DNA of 64,000 bases from an uncultured Phycisphaerales bacterium (GTDB taxonomy: Bacteria > Planctomycetota > Phycisphaerae > Phycisphaerales > UBA1924): positions 62,001 through 126,000 of the forward strand of contig CAIYWI010000097.1 of assembly GCA_903929885.1 (NCBI GenBank), read 5' to 3'. Numbering within the stretch: position 1 is the first letter of the stretch; each line of letters begins with the position of its first letter. Below are positions 36,331 through 44,937 of this stretch, piece by piece. Under the pieces are notes generated by a model. The model searched no databases and was not told the origin of the DNA. It saw only the letters and a list, made by a program, of their open reading frames with translations. The translations under genes were made by a program, and so were the position numbers.

Positions 36331-38103
36331 ATGGTCGGAAACACGTCGTTCGCCCGCGTCGCCATTCCCGCTTTCGCCCTCGCCGTCGCCTCGCTTGCGC
36401 CGGTGTCTGTCGCTCAGGTGAAGCGCGTCGAGCCGTACTTCGTCGTCACCACCGAGCGAGGCAACCTGCGTTGCGGCGACGGGGAACTCTTCTACAAGAT
36501 CGGCGACGTCGCACCCGGCCTGACGCTGATGGTCGATGGCGAGTCGTCGACGCACCTCCAGGTGGCATACCCGCCCACGCTCTCGGTCGGTGTCCGCGCC
36601 GAGGACACCGAACTTCAGAATGGCGTGCTCAAGCTCGTCAAGGCCAGCAAGCTCAAGGCCCTCAACCTTGCCTCGGGATGGAGCGGCAGTTGGAAGAGCG
36701 CGTCGCCGACCGAAGTGCCCGCAGGCACCACGCTCCGCCTGCTCGAATCCATCAAGGATGCCGACGGTGGCCCCATCGTGGGCTATCGCGTCGCGCCGCC
36801 AGACCAGGCTCGTGCCTTCATCGAGACGCGTCTTGCCAGGCGAGCGACGGAGGCCGAGGTCGCCGCATGGAAGGCCAAGTCCGCCGCGTTGCCCACGGTG
36901 GCAGTCACGGCGCCAGTCCAACCTGCCCAACCCGCTGCGACTCCCGACGCGACTCCCGACGCGACTGGCACGACTCCGTCCGGCTCGGGCCCGGTCGTGG
37001 TGGCGGCTCCGGCCTCGCAGGGAGACAAGCCCACTCCGTCCGTTCCGGCCGAGCAACCCGCGGCGGCCACCGCCGCGACGCCTCCCGCCCCGACGCCTCC
37101 CGCCGCGACGCCTCCCGCCCCGACGCCCAGTGACACGGCGCCGGCGACCACCACCGCCTCGTCCGCTGCAGCAACCACCCCGACGCCGTCCGACGCCAAG
37201 ACCGAGACGCCGCCGGCGACTTCCGACGAGGCCAAGGCCCAAACGGCGACCACCACCCAGCCCGTCGTCGACCTGACCCAGCCGGTAGCAGTTCCTCCCG
37301 CCCCGCCGGCGCCGACCGCCCCCGTCACGCAGCCTCAACCCGCGCCGACCGAGATCAAGCCGGTCGAGACGGTGCCCACCTCCCCTTCGGCTGGCACGTC
37401 GCCGCAGGGAACCGCCGCCACCCCGGCTCCGGTGACCGAAGTGACGCAGGTGACGCCCCCCGAAGCGGCCCCGGTCGCGGCGGCAGAGGAACCCGCGAAG
37501 GTCGAGCAGCCCGTCGCCCCCACGCCTCGTCTCTCGCCATACGACCTCGAAGAGACCTTCAACCGGGTGTGGCGCGAGCCCATCATGAACTCGGAGATGG
37601 ACGAACTCGTCGGGCAGTACACCAGCGTGATGGAGAATCTCGATCCCCAGGAATCCGACCGTCTCCTCAAGCAGTTGAAGGGGCGTCGCGACGCGCTGCA
37701 GCTTCGCATCGAGCTTCGGGAGAAGATGCGTCAGCAGGCCGAGGCCCGGGCCGCCATCGAGGCCGGCCGCGGCCGCGTCGCCGAGCAGCTTCGCCTGGCC
37801 GAGGACGGCCGCGTCTACACCATCATCGGTCAGTTGCAGCCCAGCACGGTGTACGACGGACAGAAACTGCCACTGATGTACCGCATCGTCAGCGTCGGCG
37901 GCGTGTCGCCACGCACCTTGGGTTACCTCAAGGACGACGCCGACATGAACCTCCTGGGCAAGATCGGCGCCGTGGTGGGCGTCATCGGCGAGGCGCAGGT
38001 CGACCGATCCTTGATGCTCAACGTCATCACGCCGGTGCGAGTCGACGTGCTCAAGCCCAAGGGCGAATCCGAGTCCGCCGCGGCCGTCAACCCCGGCAGC
38101 TGA
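36331..38103 (+). CDS. Secreted protein with two SH3-like domains and a long Pro/Ala/Thr linker
   Basis: The 590-residue protein has a signal peptide (about 1-29, cleaved after SVAQ). An SH3b-like domain follows (about 33-85: YFVVTTERGNLRCGDGELFYKIG). A low-complexity Pro/Ala/Thr/Ser linker runs over about 190-400, a coiled helix over about 415-490 (LKGRRDALQLRIELREKMRQQAEAR), and a second SH3-like region over about 495-575 (VYTIIGQLQPSTVYDGQKLPLMYRI). SH3b domains bind cell-wall or peptide ligands. The linker DNA contains tandem ACGCCTCCCGCC units near 37078-37130. A GAGGAG-type SD precedes the ATG at 36331. Confidence 0.75.
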   Translation: MVGNTSFARVAIPAFALAVASLAPVSVAQVKRVEPYFVVTTERGNLRCGDGELFYKIGDVAPGLTLMVDGESSTHLQVAYPPTLSVGVRAEDTELQNGVLKLVKASKLKALNLASGWSGSWKSASPTEVPAGTTLRLLESIKDADGGPIVGYRVAPPDQARAFIETRLARRATEAEVAAWKAKSAALPTVAVTAPVQPAQPAATPDATPDATGTTPSGSGPVVVAAPASQGDKPTPSVPAEQPAAATAATPPAPTPPAATPPAPTPSDTAPATTTASSAAATTPTPSDAKTETPPATSDEAKAQTATTTQPVVDLTQPVAVPPAPPAPTAPVTQPQPAPTEIKPVETVPTSPSAGTSPQGTAATPAPVTEVTQVTPPEAAPVAAAEEPAKVEQPVAPTPRLSPYDLEETFNRVWREPIMNSEMDELVGQYTSVMENLDPQESDRLLKQLKGRRDALQLRIELREKMRQQAEARAAIEAGRGRVAEQLRLAEDGRVYTIIGQLQPSTVYDGQKLPLMYRIVSVGGVSPRTLGYLKDDADMNLLGKIGAVVGVIGEAQVDRSLMLNVITPVRVDVLKPKGESESAAAVNPGS

Positions 38104-38134
38104 ATCAACGTCCCGGGAGACGAACGGATCATTC

Positions 38135-39418
38135 GTGCCGACATCCGTGAAGCGTCAATCCCGCCTTCGTGTCGGCTCGGGGCTGTCGGGAGCCTCCGAC
38201 ACGCTTTCCGCTTGTCATCAGGCGGCCGAAGCGTGTCTTGAGGCGATGGGGCTCGGCGCCGGAGAGTTGCCTGATGTGGCCGTCGTGTTCTTCTCCCCTC
38301 ACCACCTGACGACGGTGGCTCAGGTGTCGACCGCCATCTTGCGGCGTCTCCAGTGCCGCCGCATGATCGGCATCTCGACCGAAGGCGTGATGGGCGGAAC
38401 GCACCTGATCGAGCGCGCGCCGGCGCTGGGGGTCTTGGCGCTGCGATGCCCGGGCGTGACGGTGACGCCCTTCTCGACCGAGCAGTTCCCGGTGGCCGAC
38501 GGTTCCGCCGAATCGCTCTTTGCCTTGCGTGATGTCGTCGGGATCTCGGAGGACCTTGCGGCGACGATCCTGCTGGCGGATCCCTTCAGCACCTCGATGG
38601 TCAAGTTGCTTCCCGACCTCAATGCCGCGAGAGTGGGCGGCAAAGGGGTGATCGTCGGAGGACTGGCCTCGGCGTCGATGAACGCGGGCGGCAATGCGTT
38701 GCTGCTGGACGACCGGATCCTCAAGTATGGAGCGGTGGGGGTTTCGTTGTCGGGCGAGATTCGCGTGGACGCCGTGGTATCGCAGGGTTGCCGCGCCTAT
38801 GGACCCGCGATGGTCATCACCAAGGCGAAGAGCAACCTGATCCTTGAGTTGGGAGGCCGACCGGCGATCGAGGCGATCCAAGACGTGCTCTCGGACACGG
38901 GTTCGCTGCGGCGCTCCCTGGTCGCCTCGGGCATGTACCTCGGCATTGCCATCGACGAGCAGAAGCCCCGCTTCGGGCGAGACGACTTCCTCGTGCGTCG
39001 CATCGTCGGGGTCAAGCCCGAGCAAGGCGCCGTGGCGGTCGCGGAGCTTGTTCGTCCCGGACAGACGGTGAAACTTCATACGCGCGATGCCCAGACCGCT
39101 CGCGACGACCTGGCAATGGTGCTCGATGCCCAGAAGCTTCACGACCCGCCGGCCGGCATCCTGGTCGCGGCCGCCGCGGGGCGGGGGCGGCGGCTGTTCA
39201 AGGACGGGCCCGGCGATGCGCAGTCCATCGCCAAGGCCTTCTCGCAAGCCGCGTCGGGCACGGAGCTGAGCAAGGGCGGGACGCCCTATTACGTGACCCC
39301 GCCCCCGTTGCCGCTGACCGGATTCGTCACCACCGGCGAGGTGGCTCCCATCGCGGCCAGAAGCCACGTGCACCACCAGACGGCGTGCGTGACCATCATC
39401 CGTCACCCCGACGCATGA
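38135..39418 (+). CDS. FIST domain protein (FIST N and FIST C)
   Basis: The 427-residue protein aligns with FIST sensory modules: an N-terminal domain (about 40-240) with GISTEGVMGG and GGLASASMNAGGNALLLDD, and a C-terminal domain (about 250-400) with YLGIAIDEQKPRFGRDDFLVRRIVGV and a late GILVAAAAGRGRRLF segment. FIST domains bind small ligands, perhaps amino acids, and are usually fused to or beside signalling proteins. Here it is a lone domain pair with no histidine kinase, cyclase or receptor attached. It starts with GTG 31 bp after the SH3-protein gene. Confidence 0.85.
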   Translation: MPTSVKRQSRLRVGSGLSGASDTLSACHQAAEACLEAMGLGAGELPDVAVVFFSPHHLTTVAQVSTAILRRLQCRRMIGISTEGVMGGTHLIERAPALGVLALRCPGVTVTPFSTEQFPVADGSAESLFALRDVVGISEDLAATILLADPFSTSMVKLLPDLNAARVGGKGVIVGGLASASMNAGGNALLLDDRILKYGAVGVSLSGEIRVDAVVSQGCRAYGPAMVITKAKSNLILELGGRPAIEAIQDVLSDTGSLRRSLVASGMYLGIAIDEQKPRFGRDDFLVRRIVGVKPEQGAVAVAELVRPGQTVKLHTRDAQTARDDLAMVLDAQKLHDPPAGILVAAAAGRGRRLFKDGPGDAQSIAKAFSQAASGTELSKGGTPYYVTPPPLPLTGFVTTGEVAPIAARSHVHHQTACVTIIRHPDA

Positions 39419-39436
39419 ACGCGAACACGGTCCGGT

Positions 39437-40768
39437 TCACCGACTCGACCGAATCGTCCCGCGGCACTCGCCCAGCGACAGGCGACGGAATCCGGGCTTG
39501 TCGCAGAACCCCTTGAGGACGAGGGTGTCGCCGTCGGCGAGAAACGTCCGCTGCTCACCGCCCGGCAGGTCGACGGGACGCCGCGGCTTGCCGGGTCCGT
39601 CCCACGTGAGTTCCAGCAGACATCCTCGCGAATCTCGAGTGGGGCCGCTGACGGTGCCGCTGGCGATCAGGTCGCCCGCCTCGAGATTGCACCCGTTGGA
39701 GGCGTGGTGGGTGATCATCTGGGCGAAGGTCCAGTACATCCGGGAGAATGAGCGACCGCTCGAAATCCGGACCGGCGCCACGCCCGCTTGGGACATCGCC
39801 TCGCTCTGGATCCATGCCTCGAGCACGATGTCAAATCCGCCGGACGCACGGTCCTTCGCATCCTGAAGATACTCGAGCGGCGCGGGATCGCCCTCAGCGC
39901 GGGGCGTGCCCTCGCACCGGAAGGGTTCGAGCGCCTCGACGGGGACGATGAACGGCGAAACCGAGGTGGCGAAGTTCTTGGCGAGGAAGGGGCCCAGCGG
40001 CTGGTACTCCCATCGCTGAACGTCGCGGGCCGACCAATCGTTGACCAGGCACAGCCCGAAGATCCGCTCGGCGGCCTTCGACATGGGCACGGAGGTCCCC
40101 AGCGTGTTGTCCTCCGCGATCACGCAGCCAACCTCGAGTTCGTAGTCGAGCATGCGACAGGGCCCGAAGGTCGGGGTCGACGCCCCTTCCGGCGGGGACT
40201 GCTGGCCGCGAGGCCGAATGACGGGGGTTCCGCTGGGAATGAGCGACGAAGCCCTTCCGTGATAGCCGATGGGAACGTGCTTGTAGTTGGGCAGCAGCGG
40301 TTGGTCGGGCCGGAACATCGAGCCGACGGTCGAGGCGTGGTCGAGGCTGGCGTAGAAATCGGTGTAGTTGCGGATGTCGCAGGGCAGGTGAAAGGTCGCG
40401 TCACGCTGGAAGTGCACCGCGGCGACAAGCAGGCCCGGATTGTCACGAAGCGAGTGATTGTCCTCGACGAGCAGGCCGAACAGGGCGTGCCGCATGTCGC
40501 GACGCGCGTCGGACGGGAGTCGAGCGATGTCGGCGATCGTCCACGCATCGCGGGTTGAAGGTGCGGCGAGCATGCGGGCCGCCGTCAGCGCGCGAAGATC
40601 CACGACACGATCGCCGATGGCGACTCCGGGCACGGGATCGGGCACGCCTCTCGCCGGACACGAGAACGTGCAGTAGGGGAGCGATTGAAGCGGGAAATCA
40701 GCCGCCGGGTCGTTGGCGGATTCGATCCAACTGCGGCGGGCGACATCGTGCGTGTGGTCGAGCGGCAT
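39437..40768 (-). CDS. fahA: Fumarylacetoacetase
   Basis: This enzyme splits fumarylacetoacetate to fumarate and acetoacetate, the last step of tyrosine/homogentisate breakdown. The 443-residue protein is the long FAH form: N-terminal domain with FPLQSLPYCTFS and the FAH core with RNYTDFYASLDHAS, YHGRASSLIPSGTPV, LDYELEVGCVI (acidic metal ligands), NDWSARDVQRWEYQPLGPFLAKNFATSVSPF, and ASGTVSGPTRDSRGCLLEL. No homogentisate dioxygenase or isomerase gene is adjacent. TACCCT lies 5 nt before the ATG at 40768, with no SD. Confidence 0.95.
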   Translation of the reverse strand: MPLDHTHDVARRSWIESANDPAADFPLQSLPYCTFSCPARGVPDPVPGVAIGDRVVDLRALTAARMLAAPSTRDAWTIADIARLPSDARRDMRHALFGLLVEDNHSLRDNPGLLVAAVHFQRDATFHLPCDIRNYTDFYASLDHASTVGSMFRPDQPLLPNYKHVPIGYHGRASSLIPSGTPVIRPRGQQSPPEGASTPTFGPCRMLDYELEVGCVIAEDNTLGTSVPMSKAAERIFGLCLVNDWSARDVQRWEYQPLGPFLAKNFATSVSPFIVPVEALEPFRCEGTPRAEGDPAPLEYLQDAKDRASGGFDIVLEAWIQSEAMSQAGVAPVRISSGRSFSRMYWTFAQMITHHASNGCNLEAGDLIASGTVSGPTRDSRGCLLELTWDGPGKPRRPVDLPGGEQRTFLADGDTLVLKGFCDKPGFRRLSLGECRGTIRSSR

Positions 40769-40773
40769 GTCGC

Positions 40774-40779
40774 AGGGTA
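40774..40779 (-). promoter_or_regulatory. Putative -10 element TACCCT, leaderless fahA
   Basis: The minus strand reads TACCCT-gcgac-ATG, a 5-nt gap with no SD. Confidence 0.5.
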
Positions 40780-40804
40780 CGGCGACTCGCCCGCGGTTGC
40801 CTCA

Positions 40805-40810
40805 CTATCC
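40805..40810 (+). promoter_or_regulatory. Putative -10 element TATCCT of the zinc-ribbon membrane gene
   Basis: TATCCT lies 24 nt before the ATG at 40835, divergent from the fahA box 25 bp away. Together the two boxes give a compact divergent promoter pair. Confidence 0.4.
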
Positions 40811-40834
40811 TTGCCGCTCGGCCCACTCGGCACC

Positions 40835-41812
40835 ATGGCGGACGACGCGGACAGAACCCCCGGATCCGACCCTGCGTTCGCTCCGTCGACGCCCGGGTTT
40901 CCGCTCGCGCTCGAACTCGGCGGCGACCTTCCGTGCGTTCGATGCCGCTACAACCTCAAGGGGCTGAGCATCAGAGGCGCGTGTCCCGAGTGCGGCACCC
41001 CCATGCGAGCCACCCTCCTCGCGGTCGTCGACCCGCGTGCCTCGGAACTGCAACCGATCGAACACCCTCGGCTCGTGGCGGCGGGCGTGGTACTTTGGGC
41101 CCTCGCCGCCTTGGCGGCGACCATCTGCGAGTGGAGCGTTCGACTGCTCACGTTTGTCGATTCGTCCCACGCCTCGCTGGAACCCGGGGGCATGGTGCGA
41201 TTGCTCTCGCCCGCGCTGACACTGCTGTCGGGCATCGGAGCGGTGGCGTTGATCAGGCCTCACCCGGGGCTGGCTCGGTCGGGCCACGTGATGGCCGCGA
41301 TCGGCGCGGGGCTGTATCTCCCCTTGACGGCGGTCCTCGGATTGAAAGCGCACGTGCCACTGCCGATGCCCAGTCCCGGCGAATGGACGATTGCGGCCCG
41401 CGGCGGCGTCGAGGGACTGCTGGGAGTGGCCCAGAGTCTGCTGATGATGGGGATCCTGCTTCTGCTGCGTCCCAATGCCCGCCGGTTGGCGGCACGCTCC
41501 ATCCTGATGCGGGCAGGCATGGTGGATCGCCAGACGATGCGGGCGGTGGCCGCCACGCTCTCGATGTGCATGGTGGGGCACCTGCTCGGCGTGCTTGCCG
41601 CCGGCTCGACCTCGATGGAACTGCCCGCGATGATCGGCGGCGCGCTGGTTGGCATCGGGAACGTCCTCTTCTTCATGGGAGTCGCCGGCATCACGATCGA
41701 CTGCCTTCGAATGCGGCGCGTGATCGCCTCGCCCCCCTTGTCACCCGCCGATCTGCTGGGACCGGCCCGGACGCGCGCCGCCGACCGGCCCAGTCGCGAA
41801 TGGAGCCGTTGA
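40835..41812 (+). CDS. Zinc-ribbon multipass membrane protein
   Basis: The 325-residue protein starts with a zinc ribbon (CVRCRYNLKG at about 35-44, CPECGTP at about 51-57), then six or so transmembrane helices (about 85 to 300). No enzyme motif is seen. The CxxCxYxL(K/R)G pattern is common in planctomycetal membrane proteins of unknown role. The start at 40835 (MADDADR) is preferred; the frame is open upstream to 40685, overlapping fahA, but TATCCT lies between. It ends 10 bp before the zincin gene. Confidence 0.75.
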   Translation: MADDADRTPGSDPAFAPSTPGFPLALELGGDLPCVRCRYNLKGLSIRGACPECGTPMRATLLAVVDPRASELQPIEHPRLVAAGVVLWALAALAATICEWSVRLLTFVDSSHASLEPGGMVRLLSPALTLLSGIGAVALIRPHPGLARSGHVMAAIGAGLYLPLTAVLGLKAHVPLPMPSPGEWTIAARGGVEGLLGVAQSLLMMGILLLLRPNARRLAARSILMRAGMVDRQTMRAVAATLSMCMVGHLLGVLAAGSTSMELPAMIGGALVGIGNVLFFMGVAGITIDCLRMRRVIASPPLSPADLLGPARTRAADRPSREWSR

Positions 41813-41822
41813 GGATCGCCAC

Positions 41823-42248
41823 ATGACCACGCCGCCACTGACGCAAGCCGAGCGGGACCGCTTCGACGCGCTGCTCGAGGAGGCGATCGAGGCCTTGCCG
41901 GACGAACTTCGGGACCTGATCGAGCAGGTGCCGGTGATCGTCGAGGACCACCCGGATCGGGAGGTTCTCGAGGAGTTCCGTGACGAGCATGGCACCCTGC
42001 CTGAACTCGACGAGTTGTGCGGGCTTCACTCGGGCATCCCCTTCACCGAGCGCCAACTTGAGGGGGATCCCGAACTCCCGCCCGAGATCATGATCTACCG
42101 ATTGGGAATCATCGCCGCCGCAGGCGGCTGGGACCAACCGGAAGCTGACGACATCGTCTACGACGAGATCATGATCACCCTGCTCCACGAAATGGGGCAC
42201 CAGTTCGGACTCGACGAGGAGGACCTCCGCCGTCTGGGCTACGAATGA
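41823..42248 (+). CDS. Minimal zincin metallopeptidase (PF06262-like)
   Basis: The 141-residue cytosolic protein has the zincin motif HEMGHQFGLDEED near its C-terminus (about residues 122-134), matching the HExxHxxGxxD pattern of the small family formerly DUF1025. The N-terminal half has the family segment PDELRDLIEQVPVIVEDHP. Family members are of the archaemetzincin-like small zincin type; their substrates are largely unknown. It starts 10 bp after the zinc-ribbon membrane gene. Its stop overlaps an ATG (42245) upstream of sppA, so the three genes are probably one transcript. Confidence 0.88.
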   Translation: MTTPPLTQAERDRFDALLEEAIEALPDELRDLIEQVPVIVEDHPDREVLEEFRDEHGTLPELDELCGLHSGIPFTERQLEGDPELPPEIMIYRLGIIAAAGGWDQPEADDIVYDEIMITLLHEMGHQFGLDEEDLRRLGYE

Positions 42249-42343
42249 ACGACCCCGCAACCGAAATTCCCGTTCTCCGAACACGGAGGGACGCGTTCGT
42301 GTATCAAGACAATCCCGTGCTCTCCATCACACCGAGAAACGCC

Positions 42344-44122
42344 ATGAAGACCATCGCCAAGCTGCTCGCCGGACTCGCCCTCACCGCCTCGGCCGCCTTC
42401 GCGGACATCCGACTGGGATGGCTGGAGATCAGCGGCTCGCCCGCCTCGCGGCCCTCGGACTTGGCGTGGCTGACGGGCAGCGAGGACGATCCGACCCTGC
42501 TGAACCTGATCGAGGCCATCGGGGCGGTGGCCGATGACGACTCCCTGCAGGGGCTCGTGATCCGCCTCAAGGACTCCGAACTCTCGGTGCCTCAGATCGA
42601 GGAGTTGGGCAAGGCGATCCGAGAGGTGCAAGAGGCCGGCAAGAAGGTGTACGTGTTCGGCGAATCGTTCGGCACGCCGGAGTTCCTGCTCTCGTCCCAC
42701 GCGGACCACGTGACGTGCCAATCGGGCGGCGCCGTGTCCCTGCACGGTCTGTACATGGAGGAGATGTTCCTGGGCGACACGCTGGCCTGGGCCGGCATCA
42801 AGGCCGACTTCGTGCAGGTCGGCGACTACAAGGGCGCTTCCGAACAGATGGCACGCGGCGCTCCGAGCAAGGAATGGGACCAGAACATCAACCAACTGCT
42901 GGACTCGATGTACGGGAACATTCGAGGCGGCCTCAAGCAGGGTCGGTCGCTTGACGACGCAGCACTCGACCAGGCGATGGAGACGCTGTGGATGGCCGAC
43001 GCCGCCGACGCGGTGAAGGCGGGCATGATCGATGCCGAAGTGGACCTTCCCGGCTATGTCGACTTTCTCTCGAAGAAACTGGGCGAGAAGGTGGTGACCC
43101 GAACGATCGTCGCGGGCGATCCGGGCGAGATGAACGCCGACACGACCAACCCCTTCGCGATGTTGGGGCTGCTCTCGAAAAAACCGAACCGTGACATCGC
43201 GTCGCCATCGATCGCGGTACTGCACGTGGACGGGGCGATCGTCGACGGCGACTCGCGGGCCTCGTTCAGCGGCGGCGGCGAGGTGGGCAGCCGGACCATC
43301 CGCAACGCGCTGGAGGAGATCCTCCGCGAGCCGCAGATCAAGGGCGTCGTTGTCCGCATCGACTCCCCGGGCGGTTCGGCGGTCGCGAGCGAGATCATGT
43401 GGCAAGGCATCCGCCGGGTGGCCGACGTGAAGCCCGTGTGGGTGAGCATCGGCGACATGGCCGCCTCGGGCGGCTACTACCTCGCCGTCGCGGGCGATCG
43501 CATCTTCGTCAACCCTTCCAGCATCGTCGGCTCGATCGGCGTCGTCGGTGGCAAGCTGGCCATGAAGGGCCTGTACGACAAGTTCCACGTCAATGTCGTC
43601 GGTCGAGGCAGAGGCCCCAAGGCCGAGCTTTTCGCCTCGGCCACGCCGTGGAGCGACAGCGATGTCGCCCACGTGCGGGGCAAGATGCAGCAGACCTACG
43701 ACCTGTTCACCAAGCGCGTCGCCATGGGCCGCAAGGGCATCGATCTCGCTCGCACGGCCGAGGGTCGACTCTTCACGGGCGACGTGGCCGTCGGACTCGC
43801 CATGGCAGATCAGGTCGGCGGCCTCACCGACGCGGTGCAGGGACTCGCGGCATCCCTGAACATGCCCGAGTTCGACCTCGTTGACTTCCCCGCTCCTCGT
43901 TCGCTGGAGGACATCATCGAGGACATGCTCGACTCCGCCGGCGGCGGCCTGCTGGGCATGGCTCCGGAGCAAGGCAGCGGCTTGGTCGCCGCTCGGGCCG
44001 CCATTCGCGACCTCGTCGGGGACCGCGTCTTCGGACAACTGGAAGGACCGATGCGGGCGATGATGGAACTCCGCGAGGGAACGCCGCTCCTGCTGTCGCC
44101 CCGGGTGCTCATCTTCCGCTGA
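42344..44122 (+). CDS. sppA: Signal peptide peptidase SppA, 67K type
   Basis: SppA degrades leftover signal peptides in the membrane. The 592-residue double-domain form has an N-terminal signal anchor (MKTIAKLLAGLALTASAAFA), the general-base Lys in VGDYKGASE of the first domain, and the nucleophile Ser in GDMAASGGYYLA of the second, followed by GSIGVVGGK. This is the Ser/Lys dyad of the family. The ATG at 42344 is chosen because the signal sequence follows it. An ATG at 42245 that overlaps the zincin stop would put 33 hydrophilic residues before the signal. Confidence 0.94.
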   Translation: MKTIAKLLAGLALTASAAFADIRLGWLEISGSPASRPSDLAWLTGSEDDPTLLNLIEAIGAVADDDSLQGLVIRLKDSELSVPQIEELGKAIREVQEAGKKVYVFGESFGTPEFLLSSHADHVTCQSGGAVSLHGLYMEEMFLGDTLAWAGIKADFVQVGDYKGASEQMARGAPSKEWDQNINQLLDSMYGNIRGGLKQGRSLDDAALDQAMETLWMADAADAVKAGMIDAEVDLPGYVDFLSKKLGEKVVTRTIVAGDPGEMNADTTNPFAMLGLLSKKPNRDIASPSIAVLHVDGAIVDGDSRASFSGGGEVGSRTIRNALEEILREPQIKGVVVRIDSPGGSAVASEIMWQGIRRVADVKPVWVSIGDMAASGGYYLAVAGDRIFVNPSSIVGSIGVVGGKLAMKGLYDKFHVNVVGRGRGPKAELFASATPWSDSDVAHVRGKMQQTYDLFTKRVAMGRKGIDLARTAEGRLFTGDVAVGLAMADQVGGLTDAVQGLAASLNMPEFDLVDFPAPRSLEDIIEDMLDSAGGGLLGMAPEQGSGLVAARAAIRDLVGDRVFGQLEGPMRAMMELREGTPLLLSPRVLIFR

Positions 44123-44141
44123 AGCCCCTCCGCCATCCGGC

Positions 44142-44147
44142 TACCAT
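44142..44147 (+). promoter_or_regulatory. Putative -10 element TACCAT of tRNA-Ala
   Basis: TACCAT ends 9 nt before the mature 5' end of tRNA-Ala. The surrounding GGCTACCATTGAC is nearly identical to that before the thiC riboswitch (1648-1660). It supports TACCAT as a -10 box in this organism. Confidence 0.55.
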
Positions 44148-44156
44148 TGACTTCAC

Positions 44157-44229
44157 GGGGCGGTAGCTCAATTGGTAGAGCACTAGCTTTGCAAGCTAGG
44201 GGTCGAGGGTTCGAGTCCCTTCCGCTCCA
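44157..44229 (+). tRNA. tRNA-Ala (anticodon TGC)
   Basis: The acceptor stem pairs GGGGCGG with CCGCTCC (one G-T pair). The D arm is GCTC/GAGC. The anticodon stem CTAGC/GCTAG holds TTTGCAA, giving anticodon TGC. The T arm is GAGGG-TTCGAGT-CCCTT. The discriminator is A and CCA is not encoded. Confidence 0.96.
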
Positions 44230-44274
44230 CATTCGCCATCGAGATCGGGAACCGGTCCGCATCGCAGCCAGTCC

Positions 44275-44937
44275 ATGTCTCGCTCCTCGGCTTGCATCGG
44301 CATCGACGTCGGCGGCCCCAAGAAGGGCTTTCATGCCGTCGCCATCGGGGCTCGATCCGGCCTGCAGCAGTTCGCCTCCGTCGACGCCGCAGCGGTGGCG
44401 GACTGGTGCCGTTCGCTTCACGCCTTGCTGATCGCCATCGACGCTCCATGTCGCTGGCGAGGTCGAGGAGGCGTGAGATCAGCAGAGCGATCGCTCGCAG
44501 CCGCAGGGTTTCGCTGTTTCTGGACGCCCACGAGAGCCGCGGCCACCGGCCACCCGACGGGGTATTACGACTGGATGCTGGCCGGCGAACGTCTGTACCA
44601 GGCACTGGCGCAGAGCCACCCGCTCCTGTCGCAATGGCCCTGGAACGCAGGCCCGGGATGCTTCGAGACCTTCCCGCACGCAGCCGCCTGCCGGCTGGCC
44701 GGCAGGATGCTCGACGTGCGACGGAAACGACCGCTCCGGCTCGCGGCGCTCGAGTCCTGCGGCGTCGATGTCCGATCGCTCGAGACGCAGGATGCCATCG
44801 ATGCGGCCGTGGCCGCCATGGTGGCACATCGCGCGGCCACCGGACACGCCGAGGCGATGGGCGACTCGCGGGACGGATTCATCGTGCTGCCATGGACGCC
44901 ACCTCGCGGCGCTTCGCCTACGCTGGCTCGCACTTGA
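44275..44937 (+). CDS. DUF429 family protein (predicted RNase H-like fold)
   Basis: The 220-residue protein opens with GIDVGGPKKGFHAVAI, the DUF429 signature, and has LLIAIDAPCRW, CFWTPTRA, CFETFPHAA and a late DAIDAAVAAMVAH segment with acidic residues. The family is predicted to adopt an RNase H/actin-like fold, and some members are suspected nucleases. No function is established. It starts 46 nt after tRNA-Ala and overlaps the 5' end of the transporter gene. Confidence 0.85.
   Translation: MSRSSACIGIDVGGPKKGFHAVAIGARSGLQQFASVDAAAVADWCRSLHALLIAIDAPCRWRGRGGVRSAERSLAAAGFRCFWTPTRAAATGHPTGYYDWMLAGERLYQALAQSHPLLSQWPWNAGPGCFETFPHAAACRLAGRMLDVRRKRPLRLAALESCGVDVRSLETQDAIDAAVAAMVAHRAATGHAEAMGDSRDGFIVLPWTPPRGASPTLART

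Noticed and set aside
37078-37130. Tandem DNA repeat as a mobile element or CRISPR
   Set aside because: It encodes the Pro/Ala/Thr linker in frame and is explained by protein low complexity.
42239-44038. 599-codon open frame on the minus strand opposite sppA
   Set aside because: Antisense shadow of sppA; no domain.
44919-44924. TACGCT 9 nt before a possible TTG start of the EamA gene
   Set aside because: It lies inside the DUF429 coding sequence, so it cannot count as independent evidence.
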